Positions 27,344 to 36,949 of a stretch of 64,000 bases of DNA are shown piece after piece. Origin of the DNA: Chitinophaga sp. Ak27 (GTDB lineage Bacteria > Bacteroidota > Bacteroidia > Chitinophagales > Chitinophagaceae); the NCBI RefSeq assembly GCF_012726295.1, contig NZ_JABAOB010000002.1, positions 868,001 to 932,000 of the forward strand, given 5' to 3'. The translations under genes were made by a program, and so were the position numbers. The stretch's first letter is position 1, and the number at the start of each line of letters is the position of its first letter. The notes below the pieces were generated by a model. It saw only the letters and a program-made list of their open reading frames with translations, did no database searches and was not told the origin of the DNA.

Positions 27344-27372
27344 GTTTACAAAAGAAAGCTATATTTGTAAAC
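27344..27372. promoter_or_regulatory. GTTTACAAA inverted repeat over a -7 element, candidate GntR operator
   Basis: GTTTACAAA (27344-27352) and its complement TTTGTAAAC (27364-27372) flank an 11-bp spacer. TATATTTG (27360-27367) overlaps the right arm, so binding would block initiation. The half-site equals the motif at the GntR promoter. Confidence 0.6.
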
Positions 27373-27404
27373 ATAATCAATGTGCAGAGAATTGATATAA
27401 AGTA

Positions 27405-27422
27405 ACGGGTATAGGTACCCGT
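27405..27422 (+). other. perfect 7-bp stem hairpin in the susC leader
   Basis: ACGGGTA (27405-27411), loop TAGG, TACCCGT (27416-27422). Not followed by a T-run, so not an intrinsic terminator. Possibly an RNA structural element of the leader. Confidence 0.5.
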
Positions 27423-27630
27423 CATGTGAGTGCCGGCTTATAACAATGGTTTTCTGATATCACCAGTCGCTAGCAGCTGTCTGAACAGCTGAACGTCCTT
27501 CCTGTGTGTTATCATACCTGGCTTTCCCAATGCCCATTGATTTACTCTCCGATCGATAAAGTAAAATGTAAACAAAATAAAGGTGATAGGCTGTAGGTGC
27601 CTGGTCGCTACACGTAGAAAAACCGTGAAC

Positions 27631-27644
27631 AGACCAAGCGGTCT
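27631..27644 (+). other. short hairpin in the susC leader
   Basis: AGACC (27631-27635), loop AAGC, GGTCT (27640-27644). Short, could be chance; noted because it lies in a long untranslated leader. Confidence 0.3.
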
Positions 27645-27749
27645 ATTACGCAACATGAAAAAACTAAATAGCTGAAAGCATGTGCTGAAGCTGGTATCAA
27701 CCTGGATTCGAAAATACTTTATCAAACCATTTTATCTAACCAACGCATT

Positions 27750-30700
27750 ATGAAAGGGAAGCATTTTTATTTATTCACCTGGCTATTCATGATAGCTGTC
27801 CCGCTCTGTAGTCCACAGCTGCTCTTTGCGCAAACAGCGCATGAAATTAAAGGAACGGTACTCGATGGTCAAAACAAAGCCGCCCTTCCCGGTGTAACCG
27901 TTATGGTGAAAGGCAGTACCACCGGCGCTTCTACCGATGCCAAAGGCCAGTTTACTATTCATGCTGCGGCCAAGGATATACTCGTTTTTTCCTTCATCGG
28001 CTATGATAAAATAGAACAGGCCGCAGGCAGCACAGGGCATCTTAATATCTTCTTACAACCTTCAAAAACTACGTTGAATGAAACTGTCGTAATCGGCTAC
28101 GGGGTAGTAAAAAAGACCTCCGTGACGGCTTCAGTATCCAAAGTAGAAAATACTAATCTTGACCAGATGCCCGCCGGGCGGCCAGAAGCCGCACTGGTAG
28201 GTCGTTTGGCAGGAGTTAATATTTCCCAGACCCGCGGCACCGCCGGGTCGGCTCCGTTGATCCGTATCCGTGGCGCCGGCTCTATCAGCGCGGGAAATGA
28301 TCCCCTCATCGTCATCGATGGTATCCCTGGTGGTAACCTCGGCAGCGTCAACATGAATGATGTACAATCGATCGAAGTGCTGAAAGACGCCTCCTCTGCA
28401 GCGATCTATGGCTCCCGTGCTGCTGGCGGCGTAATCCTGGTAACCATGAAAAAAGGATTGGCTGGTAAAGCGAAATTTAACTTCAACGGTTACGCCGGAT
28501 TATCGAAAGCGATCGTGCACCACGACTGGCTCAGCGGACAGGAATATTACGACTATGCCGTAAAATACCAGAACCGCGAATTCGCCTGGGCCGGCGGCGA
28601 TGTATCCATACCGGTATGGGGCGATCCGAGGAGACCTGTCGCTTACCAGGTAAGTGATACCATCCGTAAAGGAAATCCGGTCAACTGGCAGGACGCGGTG
28701 CTGCAAACCGCGCCCATACAGAGTTATAACCTTTCGGCCAGCGGAGGTACCGATAAAGTATCCTACTATGTTTCCGGCACTTACAAAGACGAAAAAGGAA
28801 CCCTGCACAATACCTGGTTTAAAACCTATGGCGTAAGAGCCAATGTAGATGTGAAAGCCAGCAAGGTGGTAAGTCTCGGTTTCATGCTCAGCCCCTCTTA
28901 CTCCAAACGCCGCTTCAATTCCGTAGATATCGCCAACTTTGCCAAGTATCCCAGCTTCGTACAGGTACGCCGCTCAGATGGTACCTATCCTAAAGCCCGT
29001 GATTACTGGGGCGCCGTAGTAAGCGGACAACTAAACCCCATGGCTACACTGGATGGCACAGAATATTATGGGGCTACCTTCGGTAACCTCAGCGACATGT
29101 ACCTGAAACTGAACCTTGCGAAAGGATTATCGTTAAGGTCTTCCGTAGGAACTAATATTGCCTTCAATCAAACAGACCGCTTCCAGGCTTCCTGGGCCAA
29201 TGGCGGCGGGCAAAGTAACGGCGGCCAGGACAAGTCTTCCACGATCAATATACTCAACGAAAACGTATTAAGCTATACCACTACTTTCAAGGGGGGCCAC
29301 GACTTGTCGGCCATCGCCGGCATGTCGTTCCAACGCAACGACGGAGAATCTTCCAGCTATTCCGCTATGCCCGGGTCCTATAATAACGACATTATTCATA
29401 CCCTCAACAATGCATTGATCAATCCCGCCGCCACGGTGATCTCCAAATCCAGCTGGGGACTGGTATCTTACTTCAGCCGGGTTAACTATGCCTATAAAGA
29501 CAAATACCTGTTGTCGGCGTCCATCAGGACAGATGGTAGCTCCCGCTTCGGCCCCAACAGCAAATGGGGGTACTTCCCTTCCGCCTCTGTGGCCTGGAGA
29601 GTGAAACAGGAAGATTTTATGAAAGAGATCAATGCCATTACCGACCTGAAATTGCGCGCCAGTTATGGGGTGACCGGTAACTTCAATATCGGCGACTTCG
29701 CCTACCTGGGCAAAATGAAAGATGCTATTTACGCACCTAACAACACCATTGCCAAAGGACAGGCACAAGCCAACTACGGTAACCCGGACCTGGGCTGGGA
29801 GAAAACAAGCGGTATCGATCTCGGTGCAGAATTGAGTGTACTTGATAATCGCCTCAGTTTCGTATTCGATTACTATAACAAACGTACCAACAACCTGCTG
29901 TATGAAGTGTCGGTGCCCATCACTACCGGCTTTGCCAGCGGCTTAACCAATATCGGGCAGGTGAGCAATAAAGGAATTGAGCTGGAACTGACTTCGAGGA
30001 ATATTGTCGGGAAATTTAACTGGACTACCTCGTTCAACTTCTCCAAAAACAAAAACAGGGTAGAAGACCTTGGAGGTGTAAACGAAAGAACTACCAACGA
30101 CCAGTTTGGTATGAGCTGGATACTGAGAGTGGGAGAGCCCATGTTTTCCTACTACGGGTACAAAACAATCGGGGTGCTGAAAGATGCGAGTGATGTAGCC
30201 AATTCGGCTGTGCTGGCAGGTTCTAAACCAGGCAATCCCAAATACCTGGATGTTGATGGGAGTAAGACGATTGATGCAAAAGATAAAATGATCCTGGGTA
30301 ACTTCCAGCCCAAGTCCATATTTGGAATGGTGAACAATTTTTCCTGGAACGGCTTCGACCTGAGCGTAGCCATGCAGGCATCGCTGGGTGCCAGGATATA
30401 CAATTTCGAAAACGAATATTACCAGGGCGCGCTGGTAGGTGCTATGCGCCGCTCATTAGTAGCCACCCAATGGTGGTCGCCCACCGATCCCGGTGATGGT
30501 AAAATGCCGGCCAGCGCTTTGAGTACGCTGAGCTACCAGGCGGGTTCCGATGTATATATTGAAGATGCTTCCTTCCTGTCGATCCGTAACGTAAACCTGG
30601 GATACACCCTACCCGAATCGCTTACCAGGAAGCTGCGCGTCAACAACTGCCGGGTGTACTTTTCTGCCAGCAACGTGCTGATGCTGACAAAGAAAGGATT

Positions 30701-30827
30701 CCACGGGTATAACCCCGAAGGGTATACGAATGGAGAGATCAGCGGTATCAATAGCAAGCCGGGGTATAATACCGGTTCCGAGCCTATTAACCGTGTATAT
30801 GCTTTAGGATTCAATTTTAATTTTTAA
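27750..30827 (+). CDS. SusC/RagA family TonB-linked outer-membrane transporter
   Basis: 1025 residues. Signal peptide to about residue 27 (FMIAVPLCSPQLLFAQ), a carboxypeptidase-regulatory-like domain (EIKGTVLDGQNKAALPGVTV), the TonB-box region TTLNETVVIGYGVVKKT, plug with DASSAAIYGSRAAGGVILVT, and a 22-strand barrel ending RVYALGFNFNF. No STN domain, so unlike the other SusC in this window it is not expected to signal to a FecR. It is paired with the SusD gene 19 bp downstream and headed by a GntR regulator, so expression is probably controlled by an intracellular catabolite. Confidence 0.95.
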   Translation: MKGKHFYLFTWLFMIAVPLCSPQLLFAQTAHEIKGTVLDGQNKAALPGVTVMVKGSTTGASTDAKGQFTIHAAAKDILVFSFIGYDKIEQAAGSTGHLNIFLQPSKTTLNETVVIGYGVVKKTSVTASVSKVENTNLDQMPAGRPEAALVGRLAGVNISQTRGTAGSAPLIRIRGAGSISAGNDPLIVIDGIPGGNLGSVNMNDVQSIEVLKDASSAAIYGSRAAGGVILVTMKKGLAGKAKFNFNGYAGLSKAIVHHDWLSGQEYYDYAVKYQNREFAWAGGDVSIPVWGDPRRPVAYQVSDTIRKGNPVNWQDAVLQTAPIQSYNLSASGGTDKVSYYVSGTYKDEKGTLHNTWFKTYGVRANVDVKASKVVSLGFMLSPSYSKRRFNSVDIANFAKYPSFVQVRRSDGTYPKARDYWGAVVSGQLNPMATLDGTEYYGATFGNLSDMYLKLNLAKGLSLRSSVGTNIAFNQTDRFQASWANGGGQSNGGQDKSSTINILNENVLSYTTTFKGGHDLSAIAGMSFQRNDGESSSYSAMPGSYNNDIIHTLNNALINPAATVISKSSWGLVSYFSRVNYAYKDKYLLSASIRTDGSSRFGPNSKWGYFPSASVAWRVKQEDFMKEINAITDLKLRASYGVTGNFNIGDFAYLGKMKDAIYAPNNTIAKGQAQANYGNPDLGWEKTSGIDLGAELSVLDNRLSFVFDYYNKRTNNLLYEVSVPITTGFASGLTNIGQVSNKGIELELTSRNIVGKFNWTTSFNFSKNKNRVEDLGGVNERTTNDQFGMSWILRVGEPMFSYYGYKTIGVLKDASDVANSAVLAGSKPGNPKYLDVDGSKTIDAKDKMILGNFQPKSIFGMVNNFSWNGFDLSVAMQASLGARIYNFENEYYQGALVGAMRRSLVATQWWSPTDPGDGKMPASALSTLSYQAGSDVYIEDASFLSIRNVNLGYTLPESLTRKLRVNNCRVYFSASNVLMLTKKGFHGYNPEGYTNGEISGINSKPGYNTGSEPINRVYALGFNFNF

Positions 30828-30846
30828 TCCGCAAAAAGAAACACAG

Positions 30847-32310
30847 ATGAAAAAAACGCTCATAGTTGCACAGATCGCATTATTGCTGGGTGTTTCCGGC
30901 TGCACGGATAAGCTCCTGAACCTGAAGCCGGATGATACATTGACCACCGGCAATTTCTATAAAACGTCGAACGATATGAACCAGGCTGCCCTGGGGATCT
31001 ACAACAGCCTGCAGCAGCGGAAGCAAAACGACTACCTGATCATGGAAGTGCCCTCCGATAACCTGTACATGTCGAACAACACTTCGGTGGCCGGCGCCAA
31101 TGATATGGACTACCTCACCGTTAACCAGGACAATAACATCGTAGGCGATTTCTGGGAAGCCACTTATGTAGGGATAGGCAGGGCTAATGCTTTGCTGCAA
31201 AATATCGACAACCCGAAAGATTACGCTGCTGGCATGAAGGACCAGTATACCGGCGAAGCTAAATTTATGCGGGCCCTGTTCTATTTCGACCTGGTACGTT
31301 TGTTTGGGGGCGTGCCCAAGGTAATTGCCACATTATCTATCGCAGATGCCAGGAACATGCCCCGCGCTGCCGCGAGCGATATTTATGACCTTATTGTCAG
31401 CGACCTGAAAGACGCGGCCGATAAACTACCCGCTCCTTCTGCCATTGCGAAGGGCCGCGCTTCCAAGGCCGCCGCACTGGGCATGTTGGGGAAAGTATAT
31501 GTATACCGGAAAGACTACGCCAATGCCAAAGCTTGTTTCGAAAAGCTCAACAGCGACTATACCTACCAGCTGGAGCCCAGTTTTGCGACCCTCTGGAGCC
31601 TGGCCACAGAAGATAACCGCGAGGTGATCTTTTCCATGAAGTACATCGAAAACTCCGCCGGGCAAACGCTGTCCACTGCCTATACGCCCAATGGCGGATT
31701 GTTTGGACTGGTAGACCGTGGCAATGAAATTGCCCTGCCATCCTGGAGCCTCGATAAACTGTATGTTACCGGCGATACCCGCAAGGCCAATACCATTTCC
31801 GATATGTATGTTCCCGCTACCGGCGGTAGCGCTATCTGGTACCCCTACGTAAACAAGTACGCGGTGAAACACTCCGTAGGTTCTTCAGGGTTAGATCTCC
31901 CGGTATTACGTTTTGGAGATGTGGTACTGTTGTATGCAGAAACGTTATACAACCTGGGCGATAAAGCAAATGCTTTGATACAACTCAACAAAGTAAGGGA
32001 AAGAGCTTTTGGTGATAACTCCCACGATTACACGGCGACGGATATTGCCAGCGCCGATGCTTTTCTTGACAAACTGTTGCTGGAAAGACAACTGGAGCTA
32101 GCCTACGAAAATGAGCGCTGGATGGACCTGGTACGGACTGGCCGCTTTATTACCGTGATGACAAAAGAAGAAAGGCTGTATAACAACGTCACCAACCAGC
32201 CATTGACGGCTATTTTAACGCCTAAATCTTACATGGCACTGTTTCCAATTCCTAAACGCCAGATAGATCTGTATACGCCGGGCGTATTAAAACAAAACGA
32301 CGGCTACTGA
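30847..32310 (+). CDS. RagB/SusD family nutrient-binding lipoprotein
   Basis: 487 residues. Lipoprotein signal KTLIVAQIALLLGVSGC (Cys about 19) followed by TDKLLNLKPDDTLTTGNFY, typical of SusD. Conserved blocks: EAKFMRALFYFDLVRLFGGV, GRASKAAALGMLGKVYVYRK, LRFGDVVLLYAETLYNLGDK and LLERQLELAYENERWMDLVR (the RxxELxxExxRxxDLxR region). The C-terminus is LFPIPKRQIDLYTPGVLKQN. It binds the substrate at the cell surface for the SusC partner. Confidence 0.95.
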   Translation: MKKTLIVAQIALLLGVSGCTDKLLNLKPDDTLTTGNFYKTSNDMNQAALGIYNSLQQRKQNDYLIMEVPSDNLYMSNNTSVAGANDMDYLTVNQDNNIVGDFWEATYVGIGRANALLQNIDNPKDYAAGMKDQYTGEAKFMRALFYFDLVRLFGGVPKVIATLSIADARNMPRAAASDIYDLIVSDLKDAADKLPAPSAIAKGRASKAAALGMLGKVYVYRKDYANAKACFEKLNSDYTYQLEPSFATLWSLATEDNREVIFSMKYIENSAGQTLSTAYTPNGGLFGLVDRGNEIALPSWSLDKLYVTGDTRKANTISDMYVPATGGSAIWYPYVNKYAVKHSVGSSGLDLPVLRFGDVVLLYAETLYNLGDKANALIQLNKVRERAFGDNSHDYTATDIASADAFLDKLLLERQLELAYENERWMDLVRTGRFITVMTKEERLYNNVTNQPLTAILTPKSYMALFPIPKRQIDLYTPGVLKQNDGY

Positions 32311-32337
32311 TTTTTTGAGTATGAAAAACAAATAAGC

Positions 32338-33597
32338 ATGATGTTGAAAAGGTCCGGAATGTTATATAAAATGATAGTCTGCATAGCAATAATGGGTAGT
32401 TGTATAACATCCCGGGCTCAACATATGACCGGCACCAATGTAAAATCATTTGGAGCAAAAGCAGATGGCAAAACCGACGATAGCCGCGCCATACAGGCAG
32501 CAGTTAACAAAGCAAAAAAACAAGGCAGCCATCACACGTTTATACCGGCAGGGCATTACCTCATTTCCAGGGCTATCCGCCTGCCTTCAAACTTTACGCT
32601 TACTGCCAGCAAAGATGCATACATCAGTTTGCAACCAGGATCGAACCAATACCTGGTGGTAAACGATGATCCTGAAAATGGGAACGAACAGATTACGGTC
32701 ACCGGAGGGAAGTGGAACGGCAACGGGTATACGCAAACAAGAACCGTGGGCAGTACCATAGCCAATTCTGCTTTCTGCTTTGGTTTCTTCTTTTATAAAG
32801 TGAAAAAACTGGAGGTCGCCTCTTTACAGATAGACAGCACCCGCAGCTGGGGAATTGCCTATATGGAATGCGACAGCGTGCATATTCATGACATTCACTT
32901 CCAGCAAAATCCTTTCCGGGATGCTGCCCATACCAGTGCACTCATGAATAACGGCGATGGCGTTACCGGTGGCGGTAACCATGTGCTCATTGAAAATATT
33001 TCCGGCTTTACCAACGATGACCTGGTGGCATTTGCCGCTGGTGGCGCCTGTTTCCAGGGAAAGATGGCGCCTTTTGCGGCACATGACTACCGGGATGTTA
33101 CGGTAAGAAATATTTTCCCGCAGCCGGCATTTGATTCTATCCCCGCGTTGAGAGCTGTATCTTTTTACACGTTCGAAGGAAAGCAGGTATCCCGTATTAC
33201 CATCGACCACGTACAAGGAAACACCGCTAATGGGTTGGTATTGTTTTACAGCCTGTTTGGCAAAACAGGTAGCTTTTCCCAGGTAAAGGTGTCCCGCATC
33301 CGCGGCGGCAATATTTATTCCAGGTCATCGCATCCTGCGTTTCCCATGATGTATGGCGTGATTGGCGTAAAACAGTCGCGGATAGATCACCTGTCTTTTC
33401 GCCATGTTCAACGCACAGAAACCCGTTACCCTAATCCGCAGTTTGTATTTGATGAGCATACGGAAATCGATACACTAACGATTCAGGACGTGGATATTCA
33501 ACATAAAAACATTTCCGGCAATCTTTTATTACAGGCGCAGGACGCCGTAATAAAGCATAGCCTGTTCACAGATATTAAAGTTACCAATATAGAATAG
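32338..33597 (+). CDS. right-handed beta-helix protein, pectate lyase 3/GH28-like
   Basis: 419 residues with a signal peptide (IVCIAIMGSCITSRAQ). The N-terminal block VKSFGAKADGKTDDSRAIQA is the opening of pectate-lyase-superfamily (Pectate_lyase_3) and GH28-type beta-helix proteins. DSVHIHDIHF and GDGVTGGGNHVLIENI and GFTNDDLVAFAAGG resemble the NxDD/GDD-type active-site coils of GH28, but the exact polygalacturonase signature is not complete. It is probably a secreted polysaccharide hydrolase or lyase that starts degradation of the cluster substrate. 27 bp after susD. Confidence 0.75.
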   Translation: MMLKRSGMLYKMIVCIAIMGSCITSRAQHMTGTNVKSFGAKADGKTDDSRAIQAAVNKAKKQGSHHTFIPAGHYLISRAIRLPSNFTLTASKDAYISLQPGSNQYLVVNDDPENGNEQITVTGGKWNGNGYTQTRTVGSTIANSAFCFGFFFYKVKKLEVASLQIDSTRSWGIAYMECDSVHIHDIHFQQNPFRDAAHTSALMNNGDGVTGGGNHVLIENISGFTNDDLVAFAAGGACFQGKMAPFAAHDYRDVTVRNIFPQPAFDSIPALRAVSFYTFEGKQVSRITIDHVQGNTANGLVLFYSLFGKTGSFSQVKVSRIRGGNIYSRSSHPAFPMMYGVIGVKQSRIDHLSFRHVQRTETRYPNPQFVFDEHTEIDTLTIQDVDIQHKNISGNLLLQAQDAVIKHSLFTDIKVTNIE

Positions 33598-33655
33598 CAG
33601 CGTACAAACGCTGATGAATATTTTCATCTAACAAACATTTTAACAGTATCGTATT

Positions 33656-34972
33656 ATGAATGCATGGCCCAAATCATCAGCGCTGTTGAAGAACAACGAA
33701 CAGTGGATACCCGGTGGCGTTGTATCGCTTAACCGGAAGTCAGACCCCAATATTTGTTTTGAGAAAGGCTTGGGAAGCCATGTGTATGACCTGGAAGGCA
33801 ATGAGTATATCGATTACCAGGCGGGATTTGCGGCTGCTTTCCTGGGACACAACGACCCCGATGTAAACGAGGCGGTAAAGCAAACGCTGGAGGATGCCAC
33901 CTTGCTTATGGGGGCTGGCCCTACCAACCTGGAGGGGGAGTTTGCCCGGTTGTTTTGCCAGTGTGTGCCTACGGCAGACAGCGTACAAATTACCACTACC
34001 GGGTCCGAAGCTACCTACCATGCACTTCGTATAGCCCGTGCCGTTACCGGCAAAGATCACGTTATCGTGATGCAGGGTGGTTACAACGGCTGGCACAATG
34101 ATGTGGCCTGCAATGTAATCAGCCAGCTGTCGGATGTAGGTGAAAGGGTAAGTCCCGGTGAATATCCGTACGACTCCCTGTCGGCCGGCATTCCAGCTCC
34201 GCATAAATCACTTGTGCATATCGTTAACTTCAATGACATTGCCTCCATAGAATATATCCTCCGGCGTTACCCGGTAGCAGGTATCCTGCTGGAACCTATC
34301 CTGCAAAACGTGGGTATTGTGCAACCTTTGCCGGGCTACCTGCAAACCTTGCGCAAACTGGCGGATCAACATGGTTTCCTGCTCATCTTCGATGAAGTGA
34401 AAACAGGCTTCCGTCATGCGCTGGGAGGCTACCAGGAAATCTGTAGCGTGCGCCCCGATCTGAGCACCTTTGGCAAGGCGGTAGCCAATGGTTATCCAAT
34501 GGGCGTGATAGCCGGGAAGAAAGAATACCTCGACTATTTTGTACATCCTGAGCGGGAGAAGCGGGTGCTGATTGCCGGCACATTCAATGCCCATCCCTTA
34601 ACTACGGCGGCGGCCATCGCTACACTCCATAAACTGTCGGCCGGAGGGGTATATGAGCATGTCAACAAGCTGGGACAAATGCTGGAAGACGGGTTGAAGG
34701 ACATTTTTGCGGCTACCGGCCGTGCTTTCCATATAGCCCGCCAGGGATCTGCTTTTTGTGTGTATTTTATGGATCATGCGCCGGTAGATTACCACGATAT
34801 TGCGAGTCACCATGATTTTGCTTTTGACAAACAGTTCCGGTTAAAATTGATTGAGCAGGGCATCTTTAATTTCCCATTGCCAATTAAACAAGGAAGCATA
34901 TCTTTCGCACACACGGTGAAAGACATTGAAGAAACATTAGACAAAACCAACACCATCATAGCACGTTTATGA
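33656..34972 (+). CDS. class III aminotransferase, glutamate-1-semialdehyde aminomutase-like
   Basis: 438 residues, PLP-dependent fold type I. The N-terminus [20 protein letters not shown] and [20 protein letters not shown] resemble GSA aminomutases. [17 protein letters not shown] is the phosphate-binding block, [17 protein letters not shown] holds the cofactor Asp, and [14 protein letters not shown] contains the Schiff-base Lys. Clustered with sugar-acid enzymes rather than heme genes, so the natural role is probably transamination of an amino sugar-derived or keto acid intermediate, not heme synthesis. Stop and next start overlap (ATGA at 34969). Confidence 0.9.
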   Translation: MNAWPKSSALLKNNEQWIPGGVVSLNRKSDPNICFEKGLGSHVYDLEGNEYIDYQAGFAAAFLGHNDPDVNEAVKQTLEDATLLMGAGPTNLEGEFARLFCQCVPTADSVQITTTGSEATYHALRIARAVTGKDHVIVMQGGYNGWHNDVACNVISQLSDVGERVSPGEYPYDSLSAGIPAPHKSLVHIVNFNDIASIEYILRRYPVAGILLEPILQNVGIVQPLPGYLQTLRKLADQHGFLLIFDEVKTGFRHALGGYQEICSVRPDLSTFGKAVANGYPMGVIAGKKEYLDYFVHPEREKRVLIAGTFNAHPLTTAAAIATLHKLSAGGVYEHVNKLGQMLEDGLKDIFAATGRAFHIARQGSAFCVYFMDHAPVDYHDIASHHDFAFDKQFRLKLIEQGIFNFPLPIKQGSISFAHTVKDIEETLDKTNTIIARL

Positions 34973-36147
34973 AAATTACCGCGATAGAAACACAGGTATG
35001 CCATGCCCGCATGCGCAACTGGATCTTTATTAAAGTAGTAACGGATCAACCGGGATTATGGGGTTGGGGAGAAGCCACCCTGGAATGGCATACCCGGGCG
35101 GTGGTGGGCGCGGTGGAAGATATTTCACAACTATTGGTAGGCGAAGATCCGCGGCGTATTGAGTACCTGTGGCAGATGATGTATCGCCAGCATTTCTGGC
35201 ATGGCAACGGCATTGTGCGGGGTACGGCCATCAGTGGCATTGACATCGCGCTCTGGGATATCCTGGGAAAAATCCATAACGTCCCCTGTCACGAGCTGTG
35301 GGGAGGAAGGGTAAGAGACTATATCCGCTTGTATTGCCACCTGGGCGGCGGTAAGATGGAAGACTTCTATGAAACCCGCCCGGACGATGCCGCCCGTTTT
35401 GGAGAGCTGGCGCAACGTGCCGTGGAAGATGGGTTTACAGCCTTTAAATCAATGGCAGTACCGGAAACCATGCCTTTGGAAGGATTAAAGCCAATCCGCT
35501 ATGCAGAAGCTTGTGTAAAGGCCATGCGTGATGCCGTAGGCGAGGATATCGATATTATGGTAGACTGTCATGCCCGTCCCAGTCCGTTGATGGGAATGCA
35601 GTTTGCCAAAGCCCTGGAGCCCTATGGCCTCTACTTTTTTGAAGAGCCCTGCTGGCCCGAAACCATGGAAGATATTGCCCTGATACAGCGGGCCGTAAAA
35701 ACACCGATTGCCAGTGGCGAGCGACTGGTGGGCATTCATGCTTTCCGCGACTTGTTGGAAAAGCGCGCCGTCAGCGTGATACAGCCAGATATCACCCATT
35801 GCGGTGGACTGAGTGAGGCGCGTCGCATCGCCACCCTGGCCGATGCCTACCGTGTAGCAGTAGCGCCGCATAATCCGCAGGGGCCCGTAAGCACGGCGGC
35901 ATCCATAGAACTTGGCTTTGCCACCCCTTCTTATGCTATTTGTGAAAGCGTGCATAACGATGTGCCCTGGAGAGCGGAGGTAGTCAGCGAAGGCTTTACC
36001 GTGGAAAAGAAAGGACGTATTGTACGGCCAAATCATAGGCCAGGATTAGGAATAGAGATCAATGAAGCGGAGGTGAAGAAACATCCGTTCCAACAGGAAG
36101 TGCTGCAACGCACATTTTATAAAGATGGGAGCGTAGGCGATTGGTAA
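34969..36147 (+). CDS. enolase-superfamily acid-sugar dehydratase (galactonate dehydratase-like)
   Basis: 392 residues. The MR/MLE N-terminal capping domain ([20 protein letters not shown]) is followed by a barrel with [11 protein letters not shown] (metal Asp plus a DxHxR element as in D-galactonate and related dehydratases), [10 protein letters not shown] (Glu), IASGERLVG (Glu) and [11 protein letters not shown] (His). The KxK of racemases is replaced by FKSMA. These features indicate dehydration of an aldonic acid to a 2-keto-3-deoxy acid. The gene overlaps the aminotransferase stop by 4 bp. The substrate is not determinable, but a DapA-superfamily lyase later in the cluster could cleave its product. 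Confidence 0.88.
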   Translation: MKITAIETQVCHARMRNWIFIKVVTDQPGLWGWGEATLEWHTRAVVGAVEDISQLLVGEDPRRIEYLWQMMYRQHFWHGNGIVRGTAISGIDIALWDILGKIHNVPCHELWGGRVRDYIRLYCHLGGGKMEDFYETRPDDAARFGELAQRAVEDGFTAFKSMAVPETMPLEGLKPIRYAEACVKAMRDAVGEDIDIMVDCHARPSPLMGMQFAKALEPYGLYFFEEPCWPETMEDIALIQRAVKTPIASGERLVGIHAFRDLLEKRAVSVIQPDITHCGGLSEARRIATLADAYRVAVAPHNPQGPVSTAASIELGFATPSYAICESVHNDVPWRAEVVSEGFTVEKKGRIVRPNHRPGLGIEINEAEVKKHPFQQEVLQRTFYKDGSVGDW

Positions 36148-36163
36148 AAAAAACATACCGGCT

Positions 36164-36931
36164 ATGAAGAAATTATTTGAACAGAAAACGGTGCTGATCA
36201 GCGGGGGACTGGGCGACATTGGCCGGGCTACGGCCCTGGCATTTGCCGCGCAGGGCGCTCAGGTGGCTATCGGCGATATACAGCCGGCGGCACAGGCCCA
36301 GCCGCTATTACAGGAGCTTTCAGAGCTGGGTGTACAGGGGCATTATACCTGTGTAGATGTGGCTGATGCCGCTGCAGTAGACGCCTGGGTAGCGGAAGCC
36401 ACCGCGCAGCTGGGACTTATTCATATGGTAGTAGCCAATGCGGCTACAGTTACCATTGCCGGGTTATATCATATCACGGCGGAACAGTGGACAAAAGAGT
36501 TGCGCATCAACCTGGATGGCGCATTTTATGTTTCCCGTGCAGTCACCAGCCACTTGTTGTCGTCGCAGATGACCGGCAGCGTGGTGTTTGTCGGCAGTTG
36601 GGCGGCGGAGGCAGTACATCCGAATATTCCTGCCTACGCCGTTTCCAAAGCCGGTATGCGTATGCTGTGCCAGTGTATGGCGTTGGAGCTGGCGCCCCAT
36701 GGTATCATGGTCAATGAAATTGCTCCCGGCTATGTAGATGCGGGGGTAAGTCGCCAGGTATGGGAACAGGCGCCTGCGCAGCGGGACGAAGCCCGTAAAA
36801 AAGTACCGGTAAAGGCGTTGATCACGCCGGAGGAAGTGGCGCAGCAGGTGCTGCGGCTCTGTGACCCCGGCAATAAACATATCACCGGCAGTATTCTCCT
36901 GATGGATGGCGGTCTTTCTTTGTTGAGGTAG
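36164..36931 (+). CDS. SDR family oxidoreductase
   Basis: 255 residues. The nucleotide-binding loop reads ISGGLGDIGRATALAF (a GGxGxIG variant). ANAATVT stands in place of the usual NNAG, and the catalytic Ser and YAVSK are in VGSWAAEAVHPNIPAYAVSK. It ends with GSILLMDGGLSLLR. A cytoplasmic dehydrogenase or reductase of a sugar or sugar acid in the cluster pathway; 16 bp after the dehydratase. The ANAA variant is not rare among SDRs. Confidence 0.9.
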   Translation: MKKLFEQKTVLISGGLGDIGRATALAFAAQGAQVAIGDIQPAAQAQPLLQELSELGVQGHYTCVDVADAAAVDAWVAEATAQLGLIHMVVANAATVTIAGLYHITAEQWTKELRINLDGAFYVSRAVTSHLLSSQMTGSVVFVGSWAAEAVHPNIPAYAVSKAGMRMLCQCMALELAPHGIMVNEIAPGYVDAGVSRQVWEQAPAQRDEARKKVPVKALITPEEVAQQVLRLCDPGNKHITGSILLMDGGLSLLR

Positions 36932-36949
36932 TATTAAAGCATTTCGGTT

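Larger units (their letters stand above)
27279..27749 (+). other. 471-bp leader upstream of susC
   Basis: No credible gene. It holds a promoter-like TATATTTG (27360-27367), inverted GTTTAC motifs, a further TGTAAACAAA at 27567-27576, and two small perfect hairpins (27405-27422 and 27631-27644). If transcription starts near 27372, the 5' untranslated region would be nearly 380 nt, long enough for RNA-level control. Confidence 0.5.

Noticed and set aside
27438..27725. 95-codon open frame on the minus strand in the susC leader
   Set aside because: No ribosome binding site, no recognisable domain, and hydrophobic-biased composition expected of A/T-rich DNA. Not convincing as a gene, though an antisense RNA is not excluded.
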